Part shown: positions 7,291-14,811 of the stretch, in pieces
Position numbering within the stretch: the first letter of the stretch is position 1
How the letters are laid out: every line of letters starts with the position of its first letter
Source: Candidatus Rokuibacteriota bacterium
GTDB taxonomy: Bacteria; Methylomirabilota; Methylomirabilia; Rokubacteriales; CSP1-6
DNA length: 36,005 nt
Assembly (NCBI GenBank): GCA_016179925.1
Contig: JACPCG010000183.1
Location: 1-36,005 of the forward strand
Direction of reading: 5' to 3'
Position numbers and translations under genes: made by a program
Notes under the pieces: generated by a model
Told to the model about the DNA's origin: nothing
What the model saw: only the letters and a program-made list of their open reading frames with translations
The model's database searches: none

Positions 7291-8598
7291 TCAGGGCTTG
7301 GGCAGCAGGACGCCGACGTTCTTCCGGTCGTCGGGGAACCACGCGCGGGCGACGCGCTGGAGGTCGGCGGCGGTGACGGCGCGGATCTTCGCGAGGAACG
7401 CGTCTTTCAGTCCGTGGCCGCCGAGCAGCTCGAAGCGTGCCAGCAGCGCGGCACGCCGGTGGATGGAGTCCTCCTGGAAGACGAACGTCGCCTCGATCTG
7501 GTTCTTCGCGCGCTGCAGCTCCTCCTCGGTGACCGGCTCTTTCCTGAGCCGCTCCATCTGGGCGAGCAGCTCCTGCTCCAGCGTCTCGGGCGTCTGGCCG
7601 GGCATCGCCGTCGCCCAGAACCAGAAGAGGTTCGGATCGAGCGAGAAATACGAGTAGTCGCCGCCCGCCTCGAGGGCGAGCTGGCGCTCGTAGACGAGTT
7701 GCTTGTAGAGCCGCGAGGCGCGGCCTCCCGACAGGACCGTGGACAGCACCTCGAGCGCCGCGGCGTCCTCCGCGCGGTGGTTGGGCACGTGCCAGGCCAG
7801 GTAGACGATCGGCAGCTCGGCCTGCTTCCGCACGATCACGCGCCGCTCGCCGTTCTGCGGCGGCTCGACGGCGAGCACGGCGGGCGGCTCCGGCCCGCGC
7901 GGGATCCGGCCGAACCGCCGCTTGATCCGCTCGAGCGCGTCCTCGGCGCGGAACGCGCCGACGGCGACGACGATCGCGTTGTTGGGAACGTAGTAGGCCC
8001 GGTAGAAGGCGCGGATCTCGTCCGGCGTGAGCCGCTTGAGGTCCTCCATCCAGCCGATGATGGGGTAGCCGTACGGGTGGGCCTTGAACGCGATCGAGCT
8101 GACCTCCTCGCCGAGGAACCCGCTCGGATCGTCCTCGGTGCGCGTGCGCCGCTCCTCGATGACCACCTGCCGCTCGGAGTCGATGTCCTTCGGCTCGAGG
8201 AGCAGGTTCTGCATCCGGTCGGCCTCCAGCTCGACGACGAGGTCGAGCTTGTCCGCGGCGATGTTGACGAAGTACGAGGTGACGTCCTGCGAGGTGAACG
8301 CGTTGTCCTGGCCGCCGTTCTGCTCGACGATCCGCGCGAACTGGCGCGGGCCGTAGGTCGGCGTGCCCTTGAACATCATGTGCTCGATGAGGTGCGCGAT
8401 GCCCGTGGCGCCGCGCTGCTCGTTGCGCGAGCCGACCCGGTACCACACCTGGAACGACACGATCGGGCTCCGGGGGTCCTCCAGCAGGAGCACGCGGAGG
8501 CCATTCAGGAGCGTGGCGGTAAGGACGCCATCGGCCGCGTGCGCCGCCGCGGGGGCGAGCAACGCCACGGCCAGGAGGACGACGAGCGCTCTGCTCAC
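7291..8598 (-). CDS. M16-family zinc metallopeptidase, catalytic
   Basis: The GTG at 8598 gives a 435-residue protein beginning MSRALVVLLAVALLAPAAAH, a signal peptide, followed by the mature sequence LLNGLRVLLLEDPRSPIVSF. The inverted zinc motif HLIEH is at residues 69-73 (His69, Glu72, His73), in GATGIAHLIEHMMFKGTPTY, and the distal glutamate lies in the VVIEERR helix. The C-terminal M16 half has GGRASRLYKQLVYERQLALE. Family members degrade or mature peptides in a closed chamber and usually need a partner subunit; the zinc-less M16 protein at 2379-3674 is the obvious candidate. First gene of the run, with a -10 box only seven bases upstream of the GTG. Confidence 0.95.
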   Translation of the reverse strand: MSRALVVLLAVALLAPAAAHAADGVLTATLLNGLRVLLLEDPRSPIVSFQVWYRVGSRNEQRGATGIAHLIEHMMFKGTPTYGPRQFARIVEQNGGQDNAFTSQDVTSYFVNIAADKLDLVVELEADRMQNLLLEPKDIDSERQVVIEERRTRTEDDPSGFLGEEVSSIAFKAHPYGYPIIGWMEDLKRLTPDEIRAFYRAYYVPNNAIVVAVGAFRAEDALERIKRRFGRIPRGPEPPAVLAVEPPQNGERRVIVRKQAELPIVYLAWHVPNHRAEDAAALEVLSTVLSGGRASRLYKQLVYERQLALEAGGDYSYFSLDPNLFWFWATAMPGQTPETLEQELLAQMERLRKEPVTEEELQRAKNQIEATFVFQEDSIHRRAALLARFELLGGHGLKDAFLAKIRAVTAADLQRVARAWFPDDRKNVGVLLPKP

Positions 8599-8605
8599 TG
8601 TTTCG

Positions 8606-8611
8606 ATTATA
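8606..8611 (-). promoter_or_regulatory. Consensus -10 box giving a probable leaderless transcript
   Basis: TATAAT on the minus strand (8611 to 8606) stands seven bases before the GTG at 8598. Transcription would begin at or next to the start codon, and no Shine-Dalgarno sequence precedes it. The -35 region is weak: TTGTCG is spaced only 14 bases away. Confidence 0.6.
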
Positions 8612-8813
8612 ACGCGCCGTGCCCACGACAAGGACGGCGCCCGCCGCCGCGATGCTCGTGAAAAACGCGGGCGTCGTCCCATCGAGCTCATCGTCGTCGC
8701 GGGCATGCTCGCCACGGCTGTGAGATCATCTGCGGAGGGCGCGCCCCGCCGGGCGCTGGAGGCCGAGGGCCCCACGAAGACCATTCGCCGCTGAGAAGGC
8801 GAGGGAACGCACC

Positions 8814-9173
8814 ATGCCGAAACCCGAGCTTGAGTTTTTCCGACCCGATCACCTGCCCTGGGAGGCGGTGGCGGCCTCCGCCACCGGGGGCGCCGGCGGC
8901 CCCGGGGTCCGCCAGAAGATCCTGAGCCGCGACCCCGACACGGGCGACCTCACGCGGCTCCTCCAGTTCGAAGCAGGGGTGGAGACGACCGAGACCATCG
9001 CCCACGACTTCTGGGAAGAGGTCTGGATCCTGGAGGGGGAGCTGATCGACCTCGGCAAGAAGCAGTCGTTCACGGCGGGGATGTACGCGTGCCGGCCGCC
9101 GGGAATGCTCCACGGCCCCTACCGGGTGCCGAAGAGTTGCATGACCCTCGAGATCCGTTACGGCAAGAAGTGA
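8814..9173 (+). CDS. Small cupin-domain protein
   Basis: This 119-residue protein is a single-domain cupin: LTRLLQFEAGVETTETIAHD and FWEEVWILEGELIDLGKKQS form the first beta-barrel motif with E-E-V-x-I-L-E-G, and FTAGMYACRPPGMLHGPYR carries the second motif, PPGMLHGP. The metal-binding histidine set is partly replaced: one His in the first motif and one (H-G-P) in the second. Similar small cupins bind metal and act as dioxygenases or sensors of small organic molecules; no substrate can be named. ATG at 8814 follows GAGGGAA. It diverges from the M16 peptidase and lies 177 bases upstream of the flavin oxidoreductase gene. Confidence 0.85.
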   Translation: MPKPELEFFRPDHLPWEAVAASATGGAGGPGVRQKILSRDPDTGDLTRLLQFEAGVETTETIAHDFWEEVWILEGELIDLGKKQSFTAGMYACRPPGMLHGPYRVPKSCMTLEIRYGKK

Positions 9174-9236
9174 CGCCGCTGTGACTATCGGGTGACGCCG
9201 ATCGCCTGAGAGCCTGTGAAGAAATCGCGCGGTCGA

Positions 9237-9301
9237 GGGGCGCCACGGCTTCGCCGGGGTGCCCCGAGCGCTGGGGGGTTTGGGGGGCGCCTGGAGCCCC
9301 C
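9237..9301. repeat. Tandem intergenic hairpins with G-runs
   Basis: Bases 9237-9265 fold into a 13-bp stem with two imperfect pairs and a TTC loop (GGGGCGCCACGGC / GCCGGGGTGCCCC). Bases 9283-9301 form a second stem (GGGGGC / GCCCCC, seven-base loop). Between them lies GGGGGGTTTGGGGGG (9273-9287). No T-run follows, so this is not a standard terminator; it resembles a REP-type intergenic element between the cupin and oxidoreductase genes. Confidence 0.5.
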
Positions 9302-9350
9302 ATGTACTGGGTGAAGGCGTGAGCGCGGGTCACCGGGGAGGACGCGGGCA

Positions 9351-10349
9351 ATGGCGAAGCTGAAGTTCGGGGCGTGGATCCCGACGTACGCGTGGGGCGA
9401 CGTCAAGCACGGCGGCGGCGTCAGAAACGTCCGGAACATCCGGGAGTCCATCGCGAAGTGCGAGAAGCACGGCATCGACGTCTGGGTGATCGATCATCTG
9501 CTCTCGGCCCCCGGGCTCTACGGCAACGCCTGGCTCGAGCCCCTCAACGTCCTCGCCTACGCGGCCGCCCTCACGAGCCGGGTGAAGATCGCCACCGGGA
9601 TCCTGGTCCTGCCCGTCCGCCACCCCGTGGTGCTCGCCAAGGAGATCTCGACGCTCTGCCACATCTCCAACAACCGCTTCGTCTTCGGAGTGGGCCCCGG
9701 CTGGTACGCGCGCGAGTACGAGGTGACGGGCTCCCGGATCGAGGAGCGGGGCCGGCGGACGGATGAGATCATCGAGGCGGTGACGCTCCTCCTCTCCAGG
9801 CCGAACGCGAGTTACGAGGGGCGCTACTACCGGTTCACCGACGTGACGATCGACCCGCGCCCGCCGAAGCTGCCTCCCATGTGGGTCTCGGGCGGCTCGC
9901 GCATCCCGGACCCCGACGAGCACGACGTGCCTGTGATCGCCAAGACCGTGATGGACCGGATCGTCAAAGCCGGGAACTGGCTCTCCCGCTGCTCGGGCAA
10001 GCAGGAGTGGGTCAAGCGCGACTGGGGCCAGATCCAGGAGCACGCGCGGATGCTCGGCAAGGACCCCAAGACCCTCACCTTCGGCCACTGCAACTTCATC
10101 CACCTCGTGGAGGACAAGAGTCACGAGCGGGCGGTGGCGAAGTCCAGGGCGCCCTTCCTCCGCGCCATGGGGACTCACCGGTCTTACGAGCACCTGCAGG
10201 AGTGCTACATGGTCGGCGGGATCGACCGGATCAACGCCCGCATCCAGGACCTGGTGGACGCCGGGCTCAAGTACCTGGTCCTGGGGCCGGTCACCGACGA
10301 CCCCGGACAGATCGACCTGCTCGCGAAGCACGTCGTGAAGCCGTCGTGA
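9351..10349 (+). CDS. LLM-class flavin-dependent oxidoreductase
   Basis: The 332-residue protein has the luciferase-like TIM-barrel pattern: KFGAWIPTYAWGD at the start, HGIDVWVIDHLL, LTSRVKIATGILVLPVRHPV, the conserved FVFGVGPGWYAREYEVTG and the late PPMWVSGGS strand. It ends with YLVLGPVTDDPGQIDLLAKH, common to F420- or FMN-dependent members such as those annotated as tetrahydromethanopterin-reductase-like. The reaction would be a flavin-dependent oxidation or monooxygenation, but the substrate is not deducible. A GGGAGGAC ribosome site precedes the ATG. The molybdopterin hydroxylase gene follows after 24 bases, so both probably serve one catabolic step series. Confidence 0.92.
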   Translation: MAKLKFGAWIPTYAWGDVKHGGGVRNVRNIRESIAKCEKHGIDVWVIDHLLSAPGLYGNAWLEPLNVLAYAAALTSRVKIATGILVLPVRHPVVLAKEISTLCHISNNRFVFGVGPGWYAREYEVTGSRIEERGRRTDEIIEAVTLLLSRPNASYEGRYYRFTDVTIDPRPPKLPPMWVSGGSRIPDPDEHDVPVIAKTVMDRIVKAGNWLSRCSGKQEWVKRDWGQIQEHARMLGKDPKTLTFGHCNFIHLVEDKSHERAVAKSRAPFLRAMGTHRSYEHLQECYMVGGIDRINARIQDLVDAGLKYLVLGPVTDDPGQIDLLAKHVVKPS

Positions 10350-10373
10350 AGCGCTTCGCCTGACGGCGAGGCC

Positions 10374-12755
10374 ATGGGCGGCAAGTACGTCGGAGCCGAG
10401 GTCCGTCGCCGCGAGGACCCGCGGCTTCTGACCGGCCGCGGCCAGTACGTCGACGACTTGCCGGTGGCGGCCTGCCTGCACGCCGCCATCGTGCGGAGCC
10501 CGCACGCGCACGCGCGGATCGCGGCGATCCGGGCCGACGCGGCCCGGCGCGTGCCGGGCGTGGTCGCCGTCTTCGCCCTCGACGACCTCCGAGCGCAGAT
10601 GGCGCCACTCCCCGCCGCCGGCGTTCCTCCGCCTGCGCTCCAGTCGCGGGTGGGCTTCACGATCAAGCCGACGCCGCAGTATCCCCTCGCCGGCGGCACC
10701 GTCCGTTACGTGGGCGAGCCCGTCGCGATCGTCGTCGCCGAGGACCGTTACGTCGCCGAGGACGCGCTCCACCTCGTCGAGGCCGACTGGGAGCCGCTCC
10801 CCGCCGTCGCCGATGCCGAGCGCGGCGTCGCCGCCGGGGCGCCCCTGATCCACCCCGAGCTCGGCGACAACGTGGCGGTCGAGTTCCGGGTCGCGATCGG
10901 CGATGTCGAGCGCGCCTTCGCCGGGGCACCCGTGGTCGTGCGCCGGCGGATCCGCGTCCAGCGCTACGCGGGGATGCCGCTCGAGCCGCGGGGCGTGCTC
11001 GCCGTCCCCGACGCCCGCGGCGGCCTCACCGTTCGAGGCTCGACGCAGGTCCCGCACTGGCTCCAGCGCGTCCTCGTCGAGGCGCTCGGCAAGGCGGCCC
11101 ACCAGGTCCGGGTGGCGGCGCCCGACGTGGGCGGCGGCTTCGGCACCAAGTGCTCGATCTACCCGGAGGATGTCCTGGTCCCTCTCGTCGCCGAGCGGCT
11201 CGGCCGCCCCCTCAAGTGGATCGAGACCCGGCGCGAGCACCTCGAGAGCGCCACCCACTCGCGCGAGCAGCTCCACGACGTCGAGATCGCGGCCACGCGC
11301 GACGGCGAGATCCTCGGCCTCCGCGACCGGTTCCTCCTCGACCAGGGGGCCTACAACCCCTGGGGCATCGTCCAGCCCTACAACACGGTGGGCCACATGC
11401 TCGGCCCCTTCCGCATCCGGAACTTCGCCGTCCACGCGCGCTCGGTCGTCACCAACAAGACGCCCCACGCTCCCTACCGCGGCGCCGGCCGTCCGGAGGC
11501 GGTCTTCGTCGTGGACCGCATCGTCGACTCCCTCGCCCGCGAGCTCGGCCTCGACCCCGCCGAGGTGCGGCGGCGGAACTTCGTGCGCGCCGACGAGCTG
11601 CCGTGGGACGTCGGGCTCCTCTATCGCGACGGTCACCCGCTCGTCTACGACAGCGCGGACTTCCCGGCCGCGCTCGAGGCGGCGCTCGGCGCCATCGGCT
11701 ACGACGCCTTCCGGCGGGAGCAGGCGACCCTCCGCGCGCGCGGGATCTGGCGGGGCGCCGGGATTTCCGCCTATGTCGAGGGCACGGGCATCGGCCCCTA
11801 TGAGGGCGCGACGGTGCGGCTCGATCCCACCGGTCACGCGGTGGTGGCCACCGGCGCCTGCTCCCAGGGCCAGGGCCACGAGACGGTCTTCGCCCAGATC
11901 GCCGCCGACGCCCTCGGCCTGCCGCTCGAGCGCGTCACCGTGGTGGGCGGCGACACGGGGGCCATCCCCTTCGGCATCGGCACCTTCGCGAGCCGGAGCC
12001 TCGTCCTGGCCGGCAACGCCATCGCCGAGGCGGGCCGGCGCGTGCGCGAGAGGGTGGTGGCGGCCGCGGCCAAGCTGCTCGAGGTGAGCCCGGCAGACCT
12101 CGAGGTGGTTGACGGCCGCGTCTCCGTCCGCGGCGTTCCCGACCGGGCGCTCACCTTCGTCCGCGTGATCCAGGCGAGCCTGCCCACCTTCGCGGGCCCC
12201 GGCGTCGCGGAGCCCGTCTTCGAGGCCACCACCTACCACACCGTTCCCACCGTCACCTACGCGAGCGCCGTCCACGCGGCGCTTGTCGAGGTCGACCTCG
12301 ACACCGGCCGGGTCACGCTCCTCCGCTACGCGGTCGCCCACGACTGCGGGCGCGTGGTGAACCCCATGATCGTGGAGGGCCAGATCCACGGCGGGGTCGC
12401 CCAGGGGATCGGCGGCGGCCTCCACGAGGAGATCCTCTACGACGACCGCGGCCAGCTCCTGACGGCGACCCTCATGGAGTACCACGTGCCGACCGCGGCC
12501 GAGGTGCCGTTCATCGAGACGGTGCACCTGGAGCTGCCCTCGCCGCGCAACCCCCTCGGGGTGAAGGGCGTGGGCGAGGGCGGGGCCATCGCGCCGCCGG
12601 CCGCCATCGCCAACGCCGTCGAGGACGCGCTGGCACCGCTCGGCGTCCGGATCACCGAGGCGCCGGTGACCGCGCCGCGGCTCTGCGCGCTCATCGCGGC
12701 GGCCCGCGCCGATCGTAACGATTCATCGCAGCGAGCCGTCCCGCGGGTGCGATGA
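10374..12755 (+). CDS. Xanthine dehydrogenase-family molybdopterin-binding large subunit
   Basis: The 793-residue protein opens YVGAEVRRREDPRLLTGRGQ, the usual start of CoxL/CutL/QorL-type subunits. The molybdopterin loop GGGFGTK is at 253-259, PYRGAGRPEA at 367-376, and the catalytic glutamate in GVGEGG is Glu735. The active-site loop is PYRGAGR, not the Cys-Ser-Phe-Arg loop of true CO dehydrogenase, so this is a form-II or other aldehyde/N-heterocycle hydroxylase, not a CO oxidiser. These enzymes need an FAD subunit and a two-[2Fe-2S] subunit; neither gene is next to it here. It follows the LLM oxidoreductase by 24 bases and ends just before the low-GC patch. Confidence 0.94.
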   Translation: MGGKYVGAEVRRREDPRLLTGRGQYVDDLPVAACLHAAIVRSPHAHARIAAIRADAARRVPGVVAVFALDDLRAQMAPLPAAGVPPPALQSRVGFTIKPTPQYPLAGGTVRYVGEPVAIVVAEDRYVAEDALHLVEADWEPLPAVADAERGVAAGAPLIHPELGDNVAVEFRVAIGDVERAFAGAPVVVRRRIRVQRYAGMPLEPRGVLAVPDARGGLTVRGSTQVPHWLQRVLVEALGKAAHQVRVAAPDVGGGFGTKCSIYPEDVLVPLVAERLGRPLKWIETRREHLESATHSREQLHDVEIAATRDGEILGLRDRFLLDQGAYNPWGIVQPYNTVGHMLGPFRIRNFAVHARSVVTNKTPHAPYRGAGRPEAVFVVDRIVDSLARELGLDPAEVRRRNFVRADELPWDVGLLYRDGHPLVYDSADFPAALEAALGAIGYDAFRREQATLRARGIWRGAGISAYVEGTGIGPYEGATVRLDPTGHAVVATGACSQGQGHETVFAQIAADALGLPLERVTVVGGDTGAIPFGIGTFASRSLVLAGNAIAEAGRRVRERVVAAAAKLLEVSPADLEVVDGRVSVRGVPDRALTFVRVIQASLPTFAGPGVAEPVFEATTYHTVPTVTYASAVHAALVEVDLDTGRVTLLRYAVAHDCGRVVNPMIVEGQIHGGVAQGIGGGLHEEILYDDRGQLLTATLMEYHVPTAAEVPFIETVHLELPSPRNPLGVKGVGEGGAIAPPAAIANAVEDALAPLGVRITEAPVTAPRLCALIAAARADRNDSSQRAVPRVR

Positions 12756-12823
12756 GCCGCCCGAGAAGGTTTCAACTGGCCGAGCATAAACCTTGCGGTC
12801 AGACGTCACCTGGGGTTACGAAC

Positions 12824-13258
12824 ATGGTCTACGTTGTGTCGCTGGGTTCTGGGTACCCGCAAGGTTGGACGACCAGCTGGATTGATGTCGTGGAGCGGCA
12901 CGGAAAGTACTTCTATCCAGCCGGAGGGAAGGGTTGGCCGCCGCCACCGAACTACCTCGCTTTCCGATATCGCGGCCAATTGCAGAGTGTTCATCACGTC
13001 GAGAGCTATCGAATCGTCGATGACCTGGGAAAGCACGTTCCAGGCGCCAAGCGAGGTCGCAGGCGGTCTCCGCACTACCTTTTTCAGCTGGGTCCAGCGA
13101 TTCGGCCGCCGCGGGTGATCAAGCCAGGACCGAGAGTGCGGCGTAGTGCCAGAGTGTGGTGCATGCTCGACGCCTTGCTCACATCACGCACTGTGTCGCA
13201 AGCTTTGACATTGACCAAACGCCGCAGGGCGCGAGCGGAACGCTCCGCTCAAGGGTGA
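12824..13258 (+). CDS. Unrecognised protein in a lower-GC patch
   Basis: From the ATG at 12824 the product is 144 residues: MVYVVSLGSGYPQGWTTSWI, then DVVERHGKYFYPAGGKGWPP, YLAFRYRGQLQSVHHVESYR, PHYLFQLGPAIRPPRVIKPG and WCMLDALLTSRTVSQAL. It is rich in aromatic residues and has a His-His-Val-Glu segment after two Tyr-rich strands; I do not recognise a named family. An earlier in-frame start at 12752 overlaps the preceding stop and adds residues with no visible conservation. GC and codon use are clearly lower than in its neighbours. The last 15 or so codons run into a HigB remnant in another frame, so the C-terminus may be a product of that junction. It is likely part of an acquired toxin-antitoxin or defence-type island. 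Confidence 0.6.
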   Translation: MVYVVSLGSGYPQGWTTSWIDVVERHGKYFYPAGGKGWPPPPNYLAFRYRGQLQSVHHVESYRIVDDLGKHVPGAKRGRRRSPHYLFQLGPAIRPPRVIKPGPRVRRSARVWCMLDALLTSRTVSQALTLTKRRRARAERSAQG

Positions 13259-13361
13259 CCGGAAAGGCGCTTGGGCGGTAGCGGTAAGCGGGAACTGGCG
13301 GGTGACGTTCAAGTTCGTTGGCAAGGACGCTGATTCCGTCGATTACGAGGACTATCACTAA
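13215..13361 (+). pseudogene. higB: HigB-type toxin gene, 3' remnant
   Basis: In the frame ending with TAA at 13359-13361 the translation reads NAPLKGDRKGAWAVAVSGNW, then [20 protein letters not shown]. This is the C-terminal half of a RelE/HigB mRNA-interferase toxin (LKG...W.V.VSGNWR..F.F....VD..DYH). The frame is closed by a TGA at 13212 and no N-terminal half is found in any frame upstream, where the unrecognised gene occupies the DNA. About half of the usual 90-odd residues are missing, so no active toxin is expected. Its stop lies 5 bases before the HigA start, the normal higBA order. Confidence 0.75.
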
Positions 13362-13366
13362 GGGGA

Positions 13367-13660
13367 ATGGCGATGCGTACGCACAACCCACCTCATCCGG
13401 GTGAGATCATCAAGGCTCTTTGCCTTGAGCCACTCGGTGTCACCGTTACGCAGGCGGCAGAGGCCCTGGGAGTAAGCCGCAAGACCCTCTCCGCCATTCT
13501 GAATGGCCGGGCAGGGATCAGCCCTGAGATGGCGGTCCGTCTTTCCATTGCCTTCGGCACCTCTGCTGAGAGTTGGCTCAACCAGCAAACGCAGTATGAC
13601 CTTTGGCACGCTGAGCAGCGTCGGAAGCAGCTTCGGGTTGTGAAGCTCGCGTCGGCGTAA
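13367..13660 (+). CDS. higA: HigA-family antitoxin (XRE-type DNA-binding)
   Basis: The 97-residue protein carries [20 protein letters not shown] followed by [20 protein letters not shown], the helix-turn-helix of the HigA/VapI addiction-module antidote family, and [20 protein letters not shown] plus [14 protein letters not shown], the family's usual ending. It binds its own operator and neutralises HigB. AAGGGG at 13360-13365 is spaced better for the second ATG at 13373 than for the one at 13367, so the true start may be two codons later. The cognate toxin gene is broken, so this is an orphan antitoxin and perhaps only a regulator now. Lower GC than its surroundings supports acquisition by transfer. 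Confidence 0.9.
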   Translation: MAMRTHNPPHPGEIIKALCLEPLGVTVTQAAEALGVSRKTLSAILNGRAGISPEMAVRLSIAFGTSAESWLNQQTQYDLWHAEQRRKQLRVVKLASA

Positions 13661-13685
13661 CCGGACGTCGAGAGGAAGAAATGAG

Positions 13686-14107
13686 GTGATCCGCACGCCT
13701 CCTTCCGGACGGCAGCGCGCGGTCCTCGGGCTGGCGTCGGTCGTGGCGACGGTTCTCGCCTACACGCTGGTCGCGAGCGCCTACGGCCGGCCCGACATCC
13801 TGCCCCGACCCGGACGCTCGTCGCGGCCCTCGCGAGCCTCGTCACGGGTCAGGCCGTGCTGCCTGCCAGCGGCCACCTCCACCCGAGCGACCAGATCGCG
13901 CACCTGCTCGACCCCGTCGCCGTGTACGCGCTGCAGGTCGGCGTGCTGCTCGCCGGCCTCCTCCTCGCCGTCCACGCGATGGACCGGATCTCGCGCCGGC
14001 TCTACCCCGACCGCGAGGCGGCGCTCGCCTCGTTCCTGCCCGTGGCCGGCCTCGGGCTGATCCTGACGCTGGTGTCGGTGTGGACGCTCGGGACCGCGCT
14101 CCTGTAG
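13686..14107 (+). pseudogene. Small membrane-protein gene with a one-base frameshift
   Basis: Reading from the GTG at 13686 gives a first membrane helix (AVLGLASVVATVLAYTLVAS) and then YGRPDILPR, after which the frame becomes nonsense. A second frame continues as RTLVAALASLVTGQAVLPAS, YALQVGVLLAGLLLAVHAMD and a last helix FLPVAGLGLILTLVSVWTLG, ending at TAG 14105-14107. One extra C in the CCCC run at 13803-13806 would join the frames into about 140 residues with three or four helices (…DILPPTRTLVAAL…). The shift may be a real mutation or a sequencing error. The family is not recognised; adjacency to a COX2-like protein suggests a respiratory-chain role. Confidence 0.6.
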
Positions 14108-14757
14108 ACCCGCCGGCGCGGAGCCCGGTGGCGACGGTCGTCGCGCTCGCGGCGCTGACCGTGGCGACCGTCGCCGTCAGCCTCGTCTTCCTGGGCCGGA
14201 TCTCCCTCGTGCCGGAGGGTCCGCGGGAGGCCTCCACCGTCTTCTACGTCGTCGCCTACCACTACGGCTACGCGTTCTACGACGCCGACCTGAACGAGCG
14301 GGAGACGATCGACGTCAAGGTCGGCGAGCCCGTGACGCTCTACATCGTTCCCTCGCAGGCGCTGCCCCGCGCGGTCTCGCTCGAGTACGCCGAGCGGACC
14401 ATGACGCTCGCGATCGGCGGCCTGGCGCCGAGCGATCCGGGCATCCGGAAGAAGGTCCTGGAGGACTTCGCCCTCGGCAACGTCGAGCACATCGTGGGCA
14501 TCGCAAGCCATCCGGTCTACGTCACCACCAGCGTCACCCCGCTCCTGGCGGGCGCGCCCTTCAGGGAGCAGGGGCCGCGCACACTCCGCGAGGCGGTCGA
14601 GCAGAAGGACCCGTCGATCAAGTCCGTCACGTTCACCCCGAAGCGCGTGGGCGCCTTCGACGTCCTCTGCGTGGACTCCGGGATGGACGGCGGCGGCACG
14701 TGCGGCTGGGGTCACAAGTGGATGGTCGCCAAGGGCGCCTTCGTCGTGCGCCCCTGA
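14080..14757 (+). CDS. Cytochrome c oxidase subunit II-like cupredoxin, membrane-anchored
   Basis: The 225-residue protein has one N-terminal membrane helix (VATVVALAALTVATVAVSLV) and an exported cupredoxin domain. FYVVAYHYGYAFYDADL resembles the aromatic start of COX2 domains, and FDVLCVDSGMDGGGTCGWGH ends in Cys208-x3-His212-x2-Met215, matching the second half of a CuA site. The first CuA cysteine, normally four residues before the second, is missing; the nearest is Cys197, eleven residues earlier. His137 or His144 could supply the remaining ligand. It may bind CuA in an altered loop, a single copper, or act outside respiration. GTG at 14080 overlaps the previous gene by 28 bases; GTG at 14128 is an alternative. 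Confidence 0.75.
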   Translation: MDARDRAPVDPPARSPVATVVALAALTVATVAVSLVFLGRISLVPEGPREASTVFYVVAYHYGYAFYDADLNERETIDVKVGEPVTLYIVPSQALPRAVSLEYAERTMTLAIGGLAPSDPGIRKKVLEDFALGNVEHIVGIASHPVYVTTSVTPLLAGAPFREQGPRTLREAVEQKDPSIKSVTFTPKRVGAFDVLCVDSGMDGGGTCGWGHKWMVAKGAFVVRP

Positions 14758-14775
14758 GGAACCGCCCTGGACGTC

Positions 14776-14803
14776 TTCAACTCTGCGCATAGGGGTGTAT
14801 CAT
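14776..14803 (+). promoter_or_regulatory. Promoter of the trypsin-like protease gene, probably leaderless
   Basis: TTCAAC (14776-14781), a 16-base spacer and TATCAT (14798-14803) precede the ATG at 14812 by eight bases. No ribosome site lies between, so transcription should start at or next to the ATG, as for the M16 gene at 8598. Confidence 0.45.
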
Positions 14804-14811
14804 CCACGCTG

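Noticed and set aside
9330-12527. An open frame of about 1065 codons on the minus strand, opposite the flavin and molybdopterin enzyme genes.
   Set aside because: Composition is that of an antisense GC-rich frame (Asp/Val/Gly/His repeats), with no domain or ribosome site.
10374-12755. Calling the molybdopterin subunit a carbon monoxide dehydrogenase (coxL).
   Set aside because: The active-site loop is PYRGAGR, without the Cys-Ser-Phe-Arg signature of the CO-oxidising form.
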